From assembly GCF_020400725.1 (NCBI RefSeq), contig NZ_JAINVG010000027.1, positions 24,959 through 88,958 on the forward strand: a stretch of DNA of 64,000 nt, written 5' to 3'. Source of the stretch: Streptomyces sp. NK15101. GTDB lineage: Bacteria; Actinomycetota; Actinomycetes; Streptomycetales; Streptomycetaceae. The position numbers were made by a program, and so were the translations under genes. A model generated the notes under the pieces. It was given only the letters and a program-made list of their open reading frames with translations. It searched no databases and was not told where the DNA came from. Shown here one piece after another: positions 51,521 through 60,953 of the stretch; the stretch's first letter is position 1, and each line of letters starts with the position of its first letter.

Positions 51521-51706
51521 CGTCCGTTCCGTCCCTTCTGCGTTCCGGATTCCATGATCCCGCACCCCGGCTCGTCCTGGCGCGAGGGAGTCCGGAGGGC
51601 GGCCGGAAGCGCGGCGGGAAACAGGGTGCGACAGGGGCTTGTGAGCATGACACGGCCGTGGTTACCTCCGGTAAGTCTTCGTCGCGCCACGGAAGAAGGA
51701 ACCCCC

Positions 51707-52978
51707 ATGCCCTCTCCCCGTACGTCCGGGACCCGCCGCTTCCTCGGAGCCCTCGCGGCCTCCCTCGCCCTCGTCGCCGCGTCCGCGGCCACCGGATCCG
51801 CCTCCGTCCCGGGACCGGTCGCCGCCCCCGCCGGACTCGAGGAGGTGATGTTCGTCGGCAACAACTGGGACGGCACCGCCGACGTCATCGCCTCCCACGG
51901 CGACTTCCACCGCGTCGGCCGTGTGAACGTGATCCCCGACAAGGAGGAGCGCCTCCGCGAGATCTACCTGAACCCCGTCAAACTCGCCTTCTTCCTCGGC
52001 GTCCGCAGCGGACCGGGCGAGGGCCACGACCAGTTCGTCGACGACATGTACGCGACCCCCGACGGCTCCGCCATGGTCGTCTCCCGCCCCAGCTTCGCCG
52101 ACGTCGTCTCCCTCGACCTGCGGACCGGACGGATCAACTGGCGCTTCCCCGTGGCCGGTTACCGCGCCGACCACATGGCCGTCTCGCCCGACGGCACCCG
52201 CGTCGCGGTCTCCGCCTCCACCGCGAACACCGTGCACGTCCTGGACATCGCGACGGGACGCCAGCTCGGCTCCTTCAAGACCGGCGACAAGCCCCACGAG
52301 AACGTCTTCACCTCCGACGGCCTCCTCTGGAACATGTCCATCGGCGAGGTCACCACCGCGCTCGACGCCCCCTGGCTCGACTGGAGCAAGGGCGACCGGA
52401 AGATCACCGTCGTCGACGCGGGCACCTTCGAGACCGTCCGCGTCATCGACATGCGCGCCCGCCTGGACGCCTTCGGACGCGGCGACCTCTCCGACGCGGT
52501 CCGCCCGCTCGTCTTCACCCCGGACGAGAAGAAGATCTACTTCCAGGTCTCCTTCTTCAACGGCTTCCTCGAGTACGACGTCGAATCCGACCGCGTCACC
52601 CGCCTCAAGAACCTTCCGGGCAACCCGGCCACCGACCCCGACCGCACCACCTGGGTCAACGACTCGCGCCACCACGGCCTCTCGATCAGCCCGGACGGCG
52701 GCAAGCTCTGCGTCGCCGGGACGATGGACGACTACGCCACCGTGGTCGACCGCGACACCCTCCGGGAAGGCCCGCTCGTCCCGGCGTCCAAGCCCTACTG
52801 GGCGACCGTGAGCGGCGACGGCCGGTCCTGCGTCGTCTCCGAGAGCGGCGCCGACCGGGTGACCGCGATCGACTTCGCCACCGGGCAGCGGGTGGCGAGC
52901 GTGGACGTCGGCGACCACCCCCAGCGCGTACGCCTCGCCCGCGTCCCCGCCGGCTGGACCGGCCCCACCGCCGGCTGA
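51707..52978 (+). CDS. Secreted YncE-like beta-propeller protein
   Basis: 423 residues. A signal peptide (RFLGALAASLALVAASAATG, cleavage after SAS or similar near 33) precedes a run of about seven beta-propeller blades with repeats such as HMAVSPDGTRVAVSA, GLSISPDGGKLCVAG and ATVSGDGRSCVVSE. GGAAGAAGGA precedes the ATG at 51707; an upstream ATG near 51649 is less well placed. Such proteins act as binding or scaffolding proteins; ligand unknown. A glycosidase follows 35 bp later. Confidence 0.87.
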   Translation: MPSPRTSGTRRFLGALAASLALVAASAATGSASVPGPVAAPAGLEEVMFVGNNWDGTADVIASHGDFHRVGRVNVIPDKEERLREIYLNPVKLAFFLGVRSGPGEGHDQFVDDMYATPDGSAMVVSRPSFADVVSLDLRTGRINWRFPVAGYRADHMAVSPDGTRVAVSASTANTVHVLDIATGRQLGSFKTGDKPHENVFTSDGLLWNMSIGEVTTALDAPWLDWSKGDRKITVVDAGTFETVRVIDMRARLDAFGRGDLSDAVRPLVFTPDEKKIYFQVSFFNGFLEYDVESDRVTRLKNLPGNPATDPDRTTWVNDSRHHGLSISPDGGKLCVAGTMDDYATVVDRDTLREGPLVPASKPYWATVSGDGRSCVVSESGADRVTAIDFATGQRVASVDVGDHPQRVRLARVPAGWTGPTAG

Positions 52979-53013
52979 ACGCCCGCCGAGACCCCTCGCA
53001 CCCGAAGGACACC

Positions 53014-54900
53014 GTGAAGAGGACACTCCTGGGGGCCGCGCTCGCCGCGGCCCTCCTGGCCGCCGGAACACCGGCGGCCCCCGCCACGGCGACCGGGCCC
53101 GCGCCGGCGGGGACCGCCCTCGCCGACAGCTGGCAGCCCCCGCTCCGTACCCAGGGCCGCTAGGTCGTCGACGCGAACGGCGACCGCTTCAAGCTCAAGT
53201 CCGCCAACTGGCACGGCGCACAGGGCTCGTGGACCGGCTCGGGCGACCCGGCCGACCCCGCGAACCACAACGCCGGCGAGAAGTCCGACCAGGTGCCCCT
53301 CGGCCTCGACCGCGCACCGGTCGCGACGATCCTCGCCGACTTCCACGCCCTCGGCATCAACAGCATCCGCCTGCCGTTCTCCAACGAGATGGTCCACGAC
53401 CGGCGGCCCGTCCCCGACGCCGCCGTCGCGGCCAACCCGCAGCTGCGCGGCAAGACCCCGCTCCAGGTCCTCGACGCCGTGATCGCGGCCACCACCGCCG
53501 AGGGCTTCGCCGTCGTCCTGAACAACCACACCAACACCTCCCGCTGGTGCTGCGGCCTCGACGGCAACGAGCGCTGGAACACCAGCCAGACCACCGCGCA
53601 GCGGGAGGACGACTGGCTCTTCATGGCCAGGCGCTACCGGGACGACGAGCGGGTCGTCGGCGCCGACCTCTACAACGAGGTCCGGCGCACGATCACCGAC
53701 GACGCCAACTGGGGCCGGGGCGACTCCCACGACTGGTGGACGGCCACCCAGCGCCTCGGCGACCGGATCCTCACCGAGGCGAACCCCGACCTCCTCGTCA
53801 TCGTCGAGGGCATCAACCGGCAGGGCGTCCCCACGGACATCACGCCCCACTGGCGGCCGACCCTGGGGCCCACCCGGACCCTCTCCCACACCCTCGTCGC
53901 CTCCGACAAACTCGTCCACTCGGCCCACTTCTACGGCTACACGGGCCCGAACCACACCGGCGCCACCGGCACCGGCGAGACCCACGACCGGCGCTACCAG
54001 GAACTCTCCCGCGACGAACTCTTCGCGACCCTGCGCCGCCAGGCCCTCTTCGTCACCGACGACACCCGGCGTCACTACACCGCGCCCGTCTGGATCGGCG
54101 AGTTCGGCATCGGCGCCGACGAGACGAACCCCCAGACCCGTGCCTGGTTCGGCAACTTCGTCGACCACCTGATCGCGAACGACACCGACTTCGCCTACTG
54201 GCCGCTCGTCGGCTTCACCGGCCACGGACGGTGGAAGCTCCTCGACTACGACACCGAAGGCCGCCGCTCCGGCGTCCTCGACGGCGACGACTGGCGCGCG
54301 GCCGACTGGCGGCGGCTCGTCACCGCCCCCGGCCTCACCGGACCCGTACCGGCCGCCGAGCACTGGGACATGCTGAACCTCGACCACGCGGACGCCGTCC
54401 AGTCCCTCCGTGCCCGCGCCGCCGGCGACTGGGACCACGGAGCCCGCAAGGGCGTCTGCCCCGACGGGCAGCGGCTCGTCGGCCTCGCCCACCGCGACGG
54501 CCGCGGCCTGTGCACGGACGCGGGAGCCGCCCGACTCGCCGACCCGGCGGGCGGGGCCACCGTCGTGACCGACGATCGGTACGTCAAGGAGGGCGACTGG
54601 GCCGGCGGCTGCACCAAACTCCAGTGTCCCCGCGACCGGTTCATGACCGGCTACAGCGTCCGCGGCCAGGCCGTCTCCGCCGTCCTGTGCGCCGCCGCCT
54701 CCCGCGCCCTGCCGGTGACGGGCCGCACGGTCTGGTTCGACCGCGGCGACGACCGCCCCGCCGGGGAACCCGGCGGCGAGTTCGCCCAGGGCCATTACAA
54801 GGGCCAGTGCGCCACCGGCGAGTACGCGGCCGGGATCGCCTTCACCGGCGCCTGGGCGAAGGGCAAGACCCCCGACGCCCTGCTCTGCCGCACTCCGTAG
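53014..54900 (+). pseudogene. Secreted GH5 glycosidase interrupted by an in-frame TAG
   Basis: From the GTG at 53014 a signal peptide (KRTLLGAALAAALLAAGTPA) leads to LRTQGR, then TAG at 53161 (codon 50), then VVDANGDRFKLKSANWHGAQ without any frame change to 54900. Relatives likely have Tyr or Trp at the stop position. The catalytic domain is otherwise intact: acid/base Glu222 in YNEV and nucleophile Glu363 in WIGEFG. A Cys-rich C-terminal module (about 480-628) follows. Full length would be 628 residues. One base change (TAC or TAT to TAG) would explain it; the leader peptide alone would be made unless read through. Confidence 0.85.
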
Positions 54901-54914
54901 GAGCCGCGGGCAAG

Positions 54915-54957
54915 CGGGAGGGGGCCTGCCGGAGCGGATCCGGCAGGCCACCTCCCG
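54915..54957. terminator. Bidirectional terminator hairpin
   Basis: A perfect 11-bp stem (GGCCTGCCGGA at 54923-54933 with 54939-54949, 5-base loop) extends by 7 more pairs after one mismatch. It lies between convergent glycosidase and dipeptidase-like genes. Confidence 0.8.
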
Positions 54958-54964
54958 AGTACGC

Positions 54965-57034
54965 TCAGGACCTGTTGACGGTCACCTCGTAGAGCGAGTA
55001 GCCCCAGTCCGTGGCCCGTCTCACCCCGTGGACCCGCACGTAACGGGCCGGCTGCGAGTCGAACTCCGCCGTGTCGTAGCCGCCGTCACCCGCGTCCGTG
55101 GACCACACGTTCCGCCAGGTCGTGCCGTCGTCCGACAGCTCGATCCGGTACGCGCGCGCGTAGGCCCGCTCCCAGTCGAGCGTGACCCGTCCGACCCGGC
55201 GCACCGAGCCCAGGTCCACCTTCAGCCACTGGTCGTCCGACCACTCGCTGGCCCAGCGGGTCCCCGTGTCGCCGTCGACCGTCAGCCCCGGCGAGAAGTT
55301 CACGAAGGGGTTCCACCACTGGGTGGTGGAGGCCGACACCGGCTGCCCGGCGGCCAGGTTCACGCCCGGCTCGTGGTCCTCGGTCCGCTTCCAGGTGGTC
55401 AGGTACGACTCCGCTCCCCGCGACAGCTCGTCCACGACGCCCTGACCGCCGGGGGTGAGCCGGATCTGCTCGACCCAGTCCGGCACGAGACCGTTGTGCG
55501 CGGCACCGTCGACGTTGAGGTCCCAGGTGCGCTCACCGGTGACCTGGCGGTTCAGGACGGAGCCCCCGTCGAAGCTGCGGAAGGGGTACTTCACCGCGTT
55601 CGGCGCGTCCGCCCCGACCGGGCCCGGCCAGCCGCCGACGCCGTTCATGTCCGTGCCGTAGCCGAAACCGACCCCGTACTTCTTCCGCAGTTCCGCCTTC
55701 TGCGCCGCCTCGCCGACGAAGCCCTCGGCGCCGTGCATGTACGAGGCGGCGAAACCGCCGAGACGGTAGAGCCGCTCGGTCCAGTCCAGGTCCATCCAGC
55801 TGTGGCTGGACAGGACGCCGGGGTACTCCTCGGCCTCCAGGACGTCCAGCGCCCGCCCGGCGGCCTTGACGCTCATGTGGTCGAGCTCCAGCATCATGCC
55901 GCGCTTGATCATGCCCTTCAGGGCGTACTCCCCGAGCCGGGTGAGCCCGCGGGTGTTGCACCTGGCGTCCGAGGCGTACGAGGGGACGCTCACCCCGGCC
56001 GGCAGCTTCTCGGCCATCGCGGCCGGTGCGGCGGCGAGACCGATCGGGTTGTCGTGCTGAGGGCCCGCGCACTTCTCGGTGGCCCAGAAGGTGCCCGTGG
56101 ACAGGAACTGGCCGATGTTGACCGCCACCCCCGTCGTCCCGCTGTCGAAGCGGACCCCGCAGAGCGCGTTGTCGAACTTGTGGCAGAGGAACATGCTGCG
56201 CACGCCGAGCGCGTACAGCTCGTCGAGCCCCTTGTCGATGTCCGCCTGGCCGCACTGGGCGACGTCGAGGATCTGCTTGCAGCCGAAGGGCTCCGAGGTC
56301 TCCACCCCGAGGACGACGGCGAGCTTGCCCTGCTCGATCACCGAACGGGCCTGACCGGCGCTGGTGACGATCCGGAACCAGCCCTTGCCGGGGCCGCCGT
56401 ACATCGCGTCGACGTAGTCCTGCAGCTCGTACGTCCTGCGGGCCTCGAGGCGGATCGCGGTCATCTCGTCGCAGGTGCGGTCACGGGGCAGGAGCGAGCA
56501 GATCAGCCCGTTGGTCACCAGGTCGTTGACGAGGACCCGCTGCCCGCCGCGCCAGGCGCGTTCGACCCAGGCGTAGTAGTTCTGCTGGTGGCTGAGCGAG
56601 TCGTGGGCGGGCCAGTCCTTGAACGTGGGCCAGCCGACCGGGTCGTGCTTGCCGTTGTCGCCGCCCGTGAGGTGCTCGAAGAGCGCCCCCGAGCCGTCCG
56701 GGTAGTGCTCGGGACAGTCCTTGAGCGCGTCGGCGACACCCGCCTGCGAGAACGTCGCCCCGCAGATCATCCGGCCGCCGAAGCCCTCGTTGGACATCAG
56801 GTGGTTGTGCGCGTCGACGAACCCGCGAACCTTCCCCTGCGCGTCCGTTCCCTTGAACGGCTCGCCCGTGACGTTGATCTGCGAGTCGGGGGCGGGCCGG
56901 GACGTGGCTTCCCACCACGCGTCGCCGGCGGCGGCGGGGACCGGAGCGGAGCCGAACAGCACCGCGGCCAGGGCGAGGAACAGCGCCAGGAGGGCGGATC
57001 TTCCGCCTGTCCCGCGCGAAAAGGATCGAGTCAT
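54965..57034 (-). CDS. Secreted amidohydrolase/membrane dipeptidase-like protein with discoidin domain
   Basis: 689 residues. A signal peptide (SALLALFLALAAVLFGSAPV, near 13-33) precedes a metal-dependent hydrolase domain starting VDAHNHLMSNEGFGG (His-x-His near 74) and including LDHMSVKAAGRALDVL and SSHSWMD, in the order of M19-type dipeptidases. The C-terminal 140 residues form an F5/8 discoidin domain (GQPVSASTTQWWNPFVNFSP to YVRVHGVRRATDWGYS) that may bind cell-wall or glycan surfaces. A TetR gene lies upstream on the same strand. Substrate unknown. Confidence 0.85.
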   Translation of the reverse strand: MTRSFSRGTGGRSALLALFLALAAVLFGSAPVPAAAGDAWWEATSRPAPDSQINVTGEPFKGTDAQGKVRGFVDAHNHLMSNEGFGGRMICGATFSQAGVADALKDCPEHYPDGSGALFEHLTGGDNGKHDPVGWPTFKDWPAHDSLSHQQNYYAWVERAWRGGQRVLVNDLVTNGLICSLLPRDRTCDEMTAIRLEARRTYELQDYVDAMYGGPGKGWFRIVTSAGQARSVIEQGKLAVVLGVETSEPFGCKQILDVAQCGQADIDKGLDELYALGVRSMFLCHKFDNALCGVRFDSGTTGVAVNIGQFLSTGTFWATEKCAGPQHDNPIGLAAAPAAMAEKLPAGVSVPSYASDARCNTRGLTRLGEYALKGMIKRGMMLELDHMSVKAAGRALDVLEAEEYPGVLSSHSWMDLDWTERLYRLGGFAASYMHGAEGFVGEAAQKAELRKKYGVGFGYGTDMNGVGGWPGPVGADAPNAVKYPFRSFDGGSVLNRQVTGERTWDLNVDGAAHNGLVPDWVEQIRLTPGGQGVVDELSRGAESYLTTWKRTEDHEPGVNLAAGQPVSASTTQWWNPFVNFSPGLTVDGDTGTRWASEWSDDQWLKVDLGSVRRVGRVTLDWERAYARAYRIELSDDGTTWRNVWSTDAGDGGYDTAEFDSQPARYVRVHGVRRATDWGYSLYEVTVNRS

Positions 57035-57114
57035 GTTCTGCGATGCCTCCGGACGGTGGGGGTGTACCGGGCGCCCCGAGGATCGCGTTACCGGAGGTAC
57101 GAGTCAAGAGTCCG

Positions 57115-57126
57115 GGTCAAATGACC
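57115..57126. promoter_or_regulatory. GGTCA-N2-TGACC candidate TetR operator
   Basis: GGTCA at 57115-57119 and TGACC at 57122-57126 form a short palindrome in the 124 bp between the TetR gene and the dipeptidase-like gene. On the minus strand it overlaps a TTGACC box, and another TTGACT box lies 15 bp on, either of which could be a -35 element. Confidence 0.4.
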
Positions 57127-57158
57127 TGTTGATGAATTCCCTGGTCCCGCAGGGGGTA

Positions 57159-57752
57159 TCAGCCCTCGATCAGACGCACGAGTTGGTCTGCCGTCAGATT
57201 CAGGTGATCGGCTGCGGCCCGTCCGTCGCCGAGGACCAGGAACTGCAGGGTGAGGCCGTCGATCGCCGCCGCCAGATACCGCGCGAGCACCTCCACCGGC
57301 ACCCGGGGTTCCAGCCCCCGCGCCCCGCGGACCTGCTCGACGAGCGCCGCCGCCGACGCCACGTACTGCTCGTACTGGGCGCGCGCCAGATGCTCGAACC
57401 CGGGCTCCCGCAGGGCGTACTGGGTGATGTCGTACGTCAGCATGTGCTCGCCCGGATGGGCCGTGACGTGGTCCCAGTACGTCTGCAGAGCACCCCGGAC
57501 GGTCTCGCGCAGCGTCGCGCCCGGTTCGACCGCCGACATCACGCGCGTCACGTAGTTCCCGGTGATCGTCTCGATCGCGGCTTCGAGGAGCGCCTGCTTG
57601 GAGTCGAAGCAGTAGTGGAAGACGCTCAGCGAGACCCCCGCCTCGGCGCAGATCGACCGGGTCGTCGTCTTGGCGACACCGTCCCTGGTCATCGCCCTGA
57701 TCGCCGCCTCGACCAGCTGTCTGCGTCGTTCGGCCGACGGCATCCGCGCCAT
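57159..57752 (-). CDS. TetR-family regulator
   Basis: 197 residues. The helix-turn-helix is at the N-terminus: RRRQLVEAAIRAMTRDGVAK, TTTRSICAEAGVSLSVFHYC. The C-terminal ligand-binding part (about 75-190) is all helical. GAGGAGGA is 2-3 bases from a consensus spacing before the ATG at 57752. It lies upstream of the dipeptidase-like gene and probably represses it. Confidence 0.92.
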   Translation of the reverse strand: MARMPSAERRRQLVEAAIRAMTRDGVAKTTTRSICAEAGVSLSVFHYCFDSKQALLEAAIETITGNYVTRVMSAVEPGATLRETVRGALQTYWDHVTAHPGEHMLTYDITQYALREPGFEHLARAQYEQYVASAAALVEQVRGARGLEPRVPVEVLARYLAAAIDGLTLQFLVLGDGRAAADHLNLTADQLVRLIEG

Positions 57753-57846
57753 GGTTCCTCCTCGCGTCCGGCGCACAGGGTAACCGCAGCCCTCCGCGCC
57801 CTTCCCCCGGCCGGTCCCGTGCGCGACGGGACCGGCCGGGCGGCCG

Positions 57847-58560
57847 TCAAGGGGTGTACGGGGTGTCGCTGTGGTGGAGTTCGGTCATGGTGGGTTCCGT
57901 CACGCGGTAGACGGCGGAGCGGCGGATCGTCACGACGGCCGAGGGATCGGAGTCCCCGCGCGTCAGGTAGACGACGGTCGCCTGGCGCGGCGCCGGTGAC
58001 GAGACGTCGATCGACACCACGGGGGTGCGGTCGCCGAGCGAGGCGGCCGCCACGGGCACCGGGGTGCCGGAGTCGTTGCGCCAGGTGACGAGGCCGTAGA
58101 ACTTGCCCGTGCCGCCGGTGGTGACCTTGACGGCCGCCACGGCGTCCTCCGCGGGGTCGCCCGTCATGTCCCCGATGCCGCACTGCGGCTGGAGCTCGAT
58201 CACCACGCCGTCGCCCTCCCACCGTCCGTCGGTGAAGGCGACCGTCCCGTCCGGGGCGTCGGGGAAGCGGAAGGACGGCGTCTGCAGCGCCGCGCTCCGC
58301 AGCTGGTCACACGTCAGCGCCCCCGCCGAGGGGTCCTCGCCCGGCTTCGTCGGCTTCTTCGACGTCGTCGGCGACGGCTTGGCCGATTCCTTTCCCTTGC
58401 CCTTCCCCGGGGCCTTCGAAGCGCCCGCGGACTTGTCGGGCTTGGGACCGGCACCGGATCCGTCGCCTCCCGTGTCCTGGCAGCCCACCGTGACCGATGC
58501 CAGCATCAGGGCCGTGATCAGCCACGTTCCCCGTACCGCCCGGTTTCTCTTCCCGTTCAC
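57847..58560 (-). CDS. Lipoprotein, hypothetical
   Basis: 237 residues. A signal peptide (GTWLITALMLASVTVGC) ends in a lipobox-like TVGC, so Cys27 would be lipidated. A Lys/Pro/Ser-rich linker (KPDKSAGASKAPGKGKGKES) follows, then a globular domain (about 80-237) with an isolated Cys pair (LTCDQLR, QPQCGIG). I do not recognise the domain. The start is a GTG at 58560. It is divergent from a coiled-coil gene. Confidence 0.75.
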   Translation of the reverse strand: MNGKRNRAVRGTWLITALMLASVTVGCQDTGGDGSGAGPKPDKSAGASKAPGKGKGKESAKPSPTTSKKPTKPGEDPSAGALTCDQLRSAALQTPSFRFPDAPDGTVAFTDGRWEGDGVVIELQPQCGIGDMTGDPAEDAVAAVKVTTGGTGKFYGLVTWRNDSGTPVPVAAASLGDRTPVVSIDVSSPAPRQATVVYLTRGDSDPSAVVTIRRSAVYRVTEPTMTELHHSDTPYTP

Positions 58561-58748
58561 CGCAGGACCCCCTTGTGTCCGTCCGCGCCGTCCGTCCGCC
58601 GTCCGGCAGGTCCGAAGACGCGCTGTTCCGCACCGCGGTTGCGGGTGCGGGGCAGCGAGGAGGGCAAGGGCGCCGTGGCCTGTACTCGTCCCCACGGCCG
58701 GAGATAATAGGCCTCCCCGCCCCCGCCCCCGCTTCCCGAAGAGCCGCC

Positions 58749-59753
58749 GTGATCGACAGCACCACCGCACCCCCGTCCACCGACCGGGCCGAGATACGCG
58801 CCGACCGACGGCGGCTCGTCGAATCGGTCCGGGCCCATCGCCGCCTCCTCGGCGAGCGGCGTCCGTTCGAACTCGCCGACCGGCGGCGGCTGAACCGCGA
58901 GGCCGGGGCGCGGTCCCGGGCGGACGCCCGGCACGGCAAGGCCCTCCAGCGGATCCACGAGAAGCGGGCCAGGAGCGAGCGGTCCCTCACCGCCCGGCTG
59001 AACGGCCTGGACGGCAAGCGCGCCGGGCAGGAACGCCGGGCGCTCGCCGTCCTGCGCCGCGAATCGATCGAACGGTCGCTGCGCGGCACGCGCCTGACGG
59101 CGAGCGAGGTGAACGGCATCGGCAGCGGCCTGGCCCGCGACCTCGCCGCACAGGGCATCAGGACGGCCGCCGACTTCACACGGGTCAGCTGGGGCAAGGC
59201 CCCCAACGGCCGCGGCGGCGAGGTGCTCTACATCCACCGCACGCAGGGCCGCAAGGTCCACGTCAACGGCATAGGCGAGCACCGCGGCAGACCGCTGATG
59301 GAGTGGCGGCGGGCCGCCGTCGCCAGGGCGGAGGCCCGGGCCCCGAAGGAGCTGCCGCCGGACGAGCGGCACCGCATCGAGGAGATCATCGAGAACGAGC
59401 GGGCACGCCTCCGGGCGGAGCTCGCCGAGGTCCCGAAGACCGCGGAGACCGCCCGCGCCGAAGCCGAACGGCTCCACGCGGAGCGCCTGGCCGCGCTGAC
59501 CGTCGCCGAGCGCGAGGCGGCGGAGGAGGCCGCGCGGCGCAGGGCCGAGTTCGACGGGATGGCGGAGCGGCTGATCGTGCTCCGGGCCGAACTGGCCGCC
59601 CACGTCGACCTGCACGGCGACCTCGGCCTCCGCGACCGCCGGGCGCGCTCCCGGGCCCTCCGCCCGGTGCCGGACGTGCCGCCGGTGATCCCGGCCCCCC
59701 GCTCCCCGGAACCGGGTGCGGAGGGGGACGCGAAGGCACGGAAGGGCGGCTAG
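58749..59753 (+). CDS. Coiled-coil protein with helix-hairpin-helix motif
   Basis: 334 residues, very Arg/Glu/Ala rich. Coiled-coil stretches occupy about 10-115 and 215-290. Between them SEVNGIGSGLARDLAAQGIR and TAADFTRVSWG resemble a helix-hairpin-helix, so DNA binding is possible. The start is taken as GTG at 58749, with GAAG upstream. The stop TAG at 59751 is followed in the same frame by a membrane-protein-like frame. Function unknown. Confidence 0.72.
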   Translation: MIDSTTAPPSTDRAEIRADRRRLVESVRAHRRLLGERRPFELADRRRLNREAGARSRADARHGKALQRIHEKRARSERSLTARLNGLDGKRAGQERRALAVLRRESIERSLRGTRLTASEVNGIGSGLARDLAAQGIRTAADFTRVSWGKAPNGRGGEVLYIHRTQGRKVHVNGIGEHRGRPLMEWRRAAVARAEARAPKELPPDERHRIEEIIENERARLRAELAEVPKTAETARAEAERLHAERLAALTVAEREAAEEAARRRAEFDGMAERLIVLRAELAAHVDLHGDLGLRDRRARSRALRPVPDVPPVIPAPRSPEPGAEGDAKARKGG

Positions 59754-59822
59754 GACCGCGAGGGCGCGGAGACCTCCGAGGCCCCGCCGGCGTCCGGGAT
59801 CCGGGCGAGCCTCGGCTGGCTC

Positions 59823-60167
59823 GTGCCGGTCGCCTTCTTCGGCATGACCGCGGTGCTGGGCGCGGGCGAGACGGACGCGACGCCCCTGTGGTGCGCCGTC
59901 GCGACCCGCCTGGTGTCCCTCGCGGTGGCCGCGGAGCTTCTGCGCCTGTGGATCCCGCGCAGGAACTGGCGGACCGCGGACGCCATGCCGCGCGGCACCG
60001 GATTCCTCGTGTGGGGCGCGTTCCTGGGACTCGCGGCCGCGAGCATGTTCACGGACCCGCTGTACGCGACCGAAGGCGCCCCCTGGGCCCTGGCCGTCGT
60101 CGCCGCGCTCCTCGTCGTGACGGGAGCGGCCCGGCGTGCGGGTGCCGGAGGAACCGCGTCCGGGTGA
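59823..60167 (+). CDS. Small membrane protein, hypothetical
   Basis: 114 residues with three or four hydrophobic segments (PVAFFGMTAVLGAG, CAVATRLVSLAVAAELLRLW, FLVWGAFLGLAAASMF, WALAVVAALLVVTGAA). The only start in frame after the previous stop is GTG at 59823, which trims the first helix. The same frame is open without a start back to the TAG at 59751, so it may be a separated piece of the upstream gene or use an unusual start. Function unknown. Confidence 0.55.
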   Translation: MPVAFFGMTAVLGAGETDATPLWCAVATRLVSLAVAAELLRLWIPRRNWRTADAMPRGTGFLVWGAFLGLAAASMFTDPLYATEGAPWALAVVAALLVVTGAARRAGAGGTASG

Positions 60168-60206
60168 GACCGGCCTCGCGCCGGACGCGCAGGGTCCTCC
60201 GCGCGG

Positions 60207-60887
60207 TCAGTCCCCTTCCGGGGCCCTCGCGTCGAGGACCCTGCGCAGGGCGGCCACCGCGTGGGCCCGGTGCTCGTCGAGCCAACGGACGGCGGCTTCC
60301 TCGTCGCCGTGGCGGAGCGCGGAGATCACGGCCCGGTGCTCCCGTATGGCCTGCTTCCGGTTCGGGGAGTCCGTGTAGTACAGCGAGCGGTACGCGTCGG
60401 TGGCGTCCCACAGGGACGCGATGAGGCGGACGAGGCGCGGCATCCCTGACGCCTCGATCAGGGTGAAGTGGAAGAGCCGGTTCGCCGTCGCCATCGCGGC
60501 CACGTCCCCCTCGTCCGCGGCCCGTTCCACCTCCCGCTGGATCCGTTCGAGCGTGGCGACCGTGCCGTCCGGCATCCACCGGACGGCCATGCGGACCGCC
60601 TCGGTCTCCAGGAGCTCGCGGATGCGGTAGATCTCCTCCAGATCGTCCAGGGAGAGCTCGGCCACGAAGTAGCCCCGGTGGACGTGATGGACCACCAGGC
60701 CCTCCGCCTCCAGGGCCTTCAGGGCCTCCCGGAGCGGCACCCGGCTCACCTCGAACCGTGCCGCCAGGGCCTCCTGGCGGATCGGCCCGCCGGGCCTGAG
60801 CTCCCCGGTGGTGATGGCGCGCCGCAGTTCCTCCAGGACGAACTGCTGGGCGGTCTGCGGCCGCCGCTTCTGCACCGCGCTGCTCAT
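60207..60887 (-). CDS. GntR-family regulator, FCD (FadR-like) type
   Basis: 226 residues. The winged helix-turn-helix (LRRAITTGELRPGGPIRQEA, LAARFEVSRVPLREALKALE) is followed by the all-helical FCD domain, with conserved Asp/His positions (FHFTLIEASGMPRL, IREHRAVISALRHGDEEAAV) that usually bind a metal and an organic acid. It lies 66 bp downstream of the CaiB-type gene on the same strand and is the most likely protein to bind the GGATCC array at 62206-62339. Confidence 0.93.
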   Translation of the reverse strand: MSSAVQKRRPQTAQQFVLEELRRAITTGELRPGGPIRQEALAARFEVSRVPLREALKALEAEGLVVHHVHRGYFVAELSLDDLEEIYRIRELLETEAVRMAVRWMPDGTVATLERIQREVERAADEGDVAAMATANRLFHFTLIEASGMPRLVRLIASLWDATDAYRSLYYTDSPNRKQAIREHRAVISALRHGDEEAAVRWLDEHRAHAVAALRRVLDARAPEGD

Positions 60888-60953
60888 CGCCTGTGACCCT
60901 CCGATCCCTCACGTGGCCGCCGGTGGGCCCCGCCACCGGTGCCGACCATCTTC

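Noticed and set aside
50756..51706. Upstream extension of the beta-propeller gene through the CBS region
   Set aside because: It runs opposite the CBS-BON gene; the signal peptide and ribosome binding site place the start at 51707.
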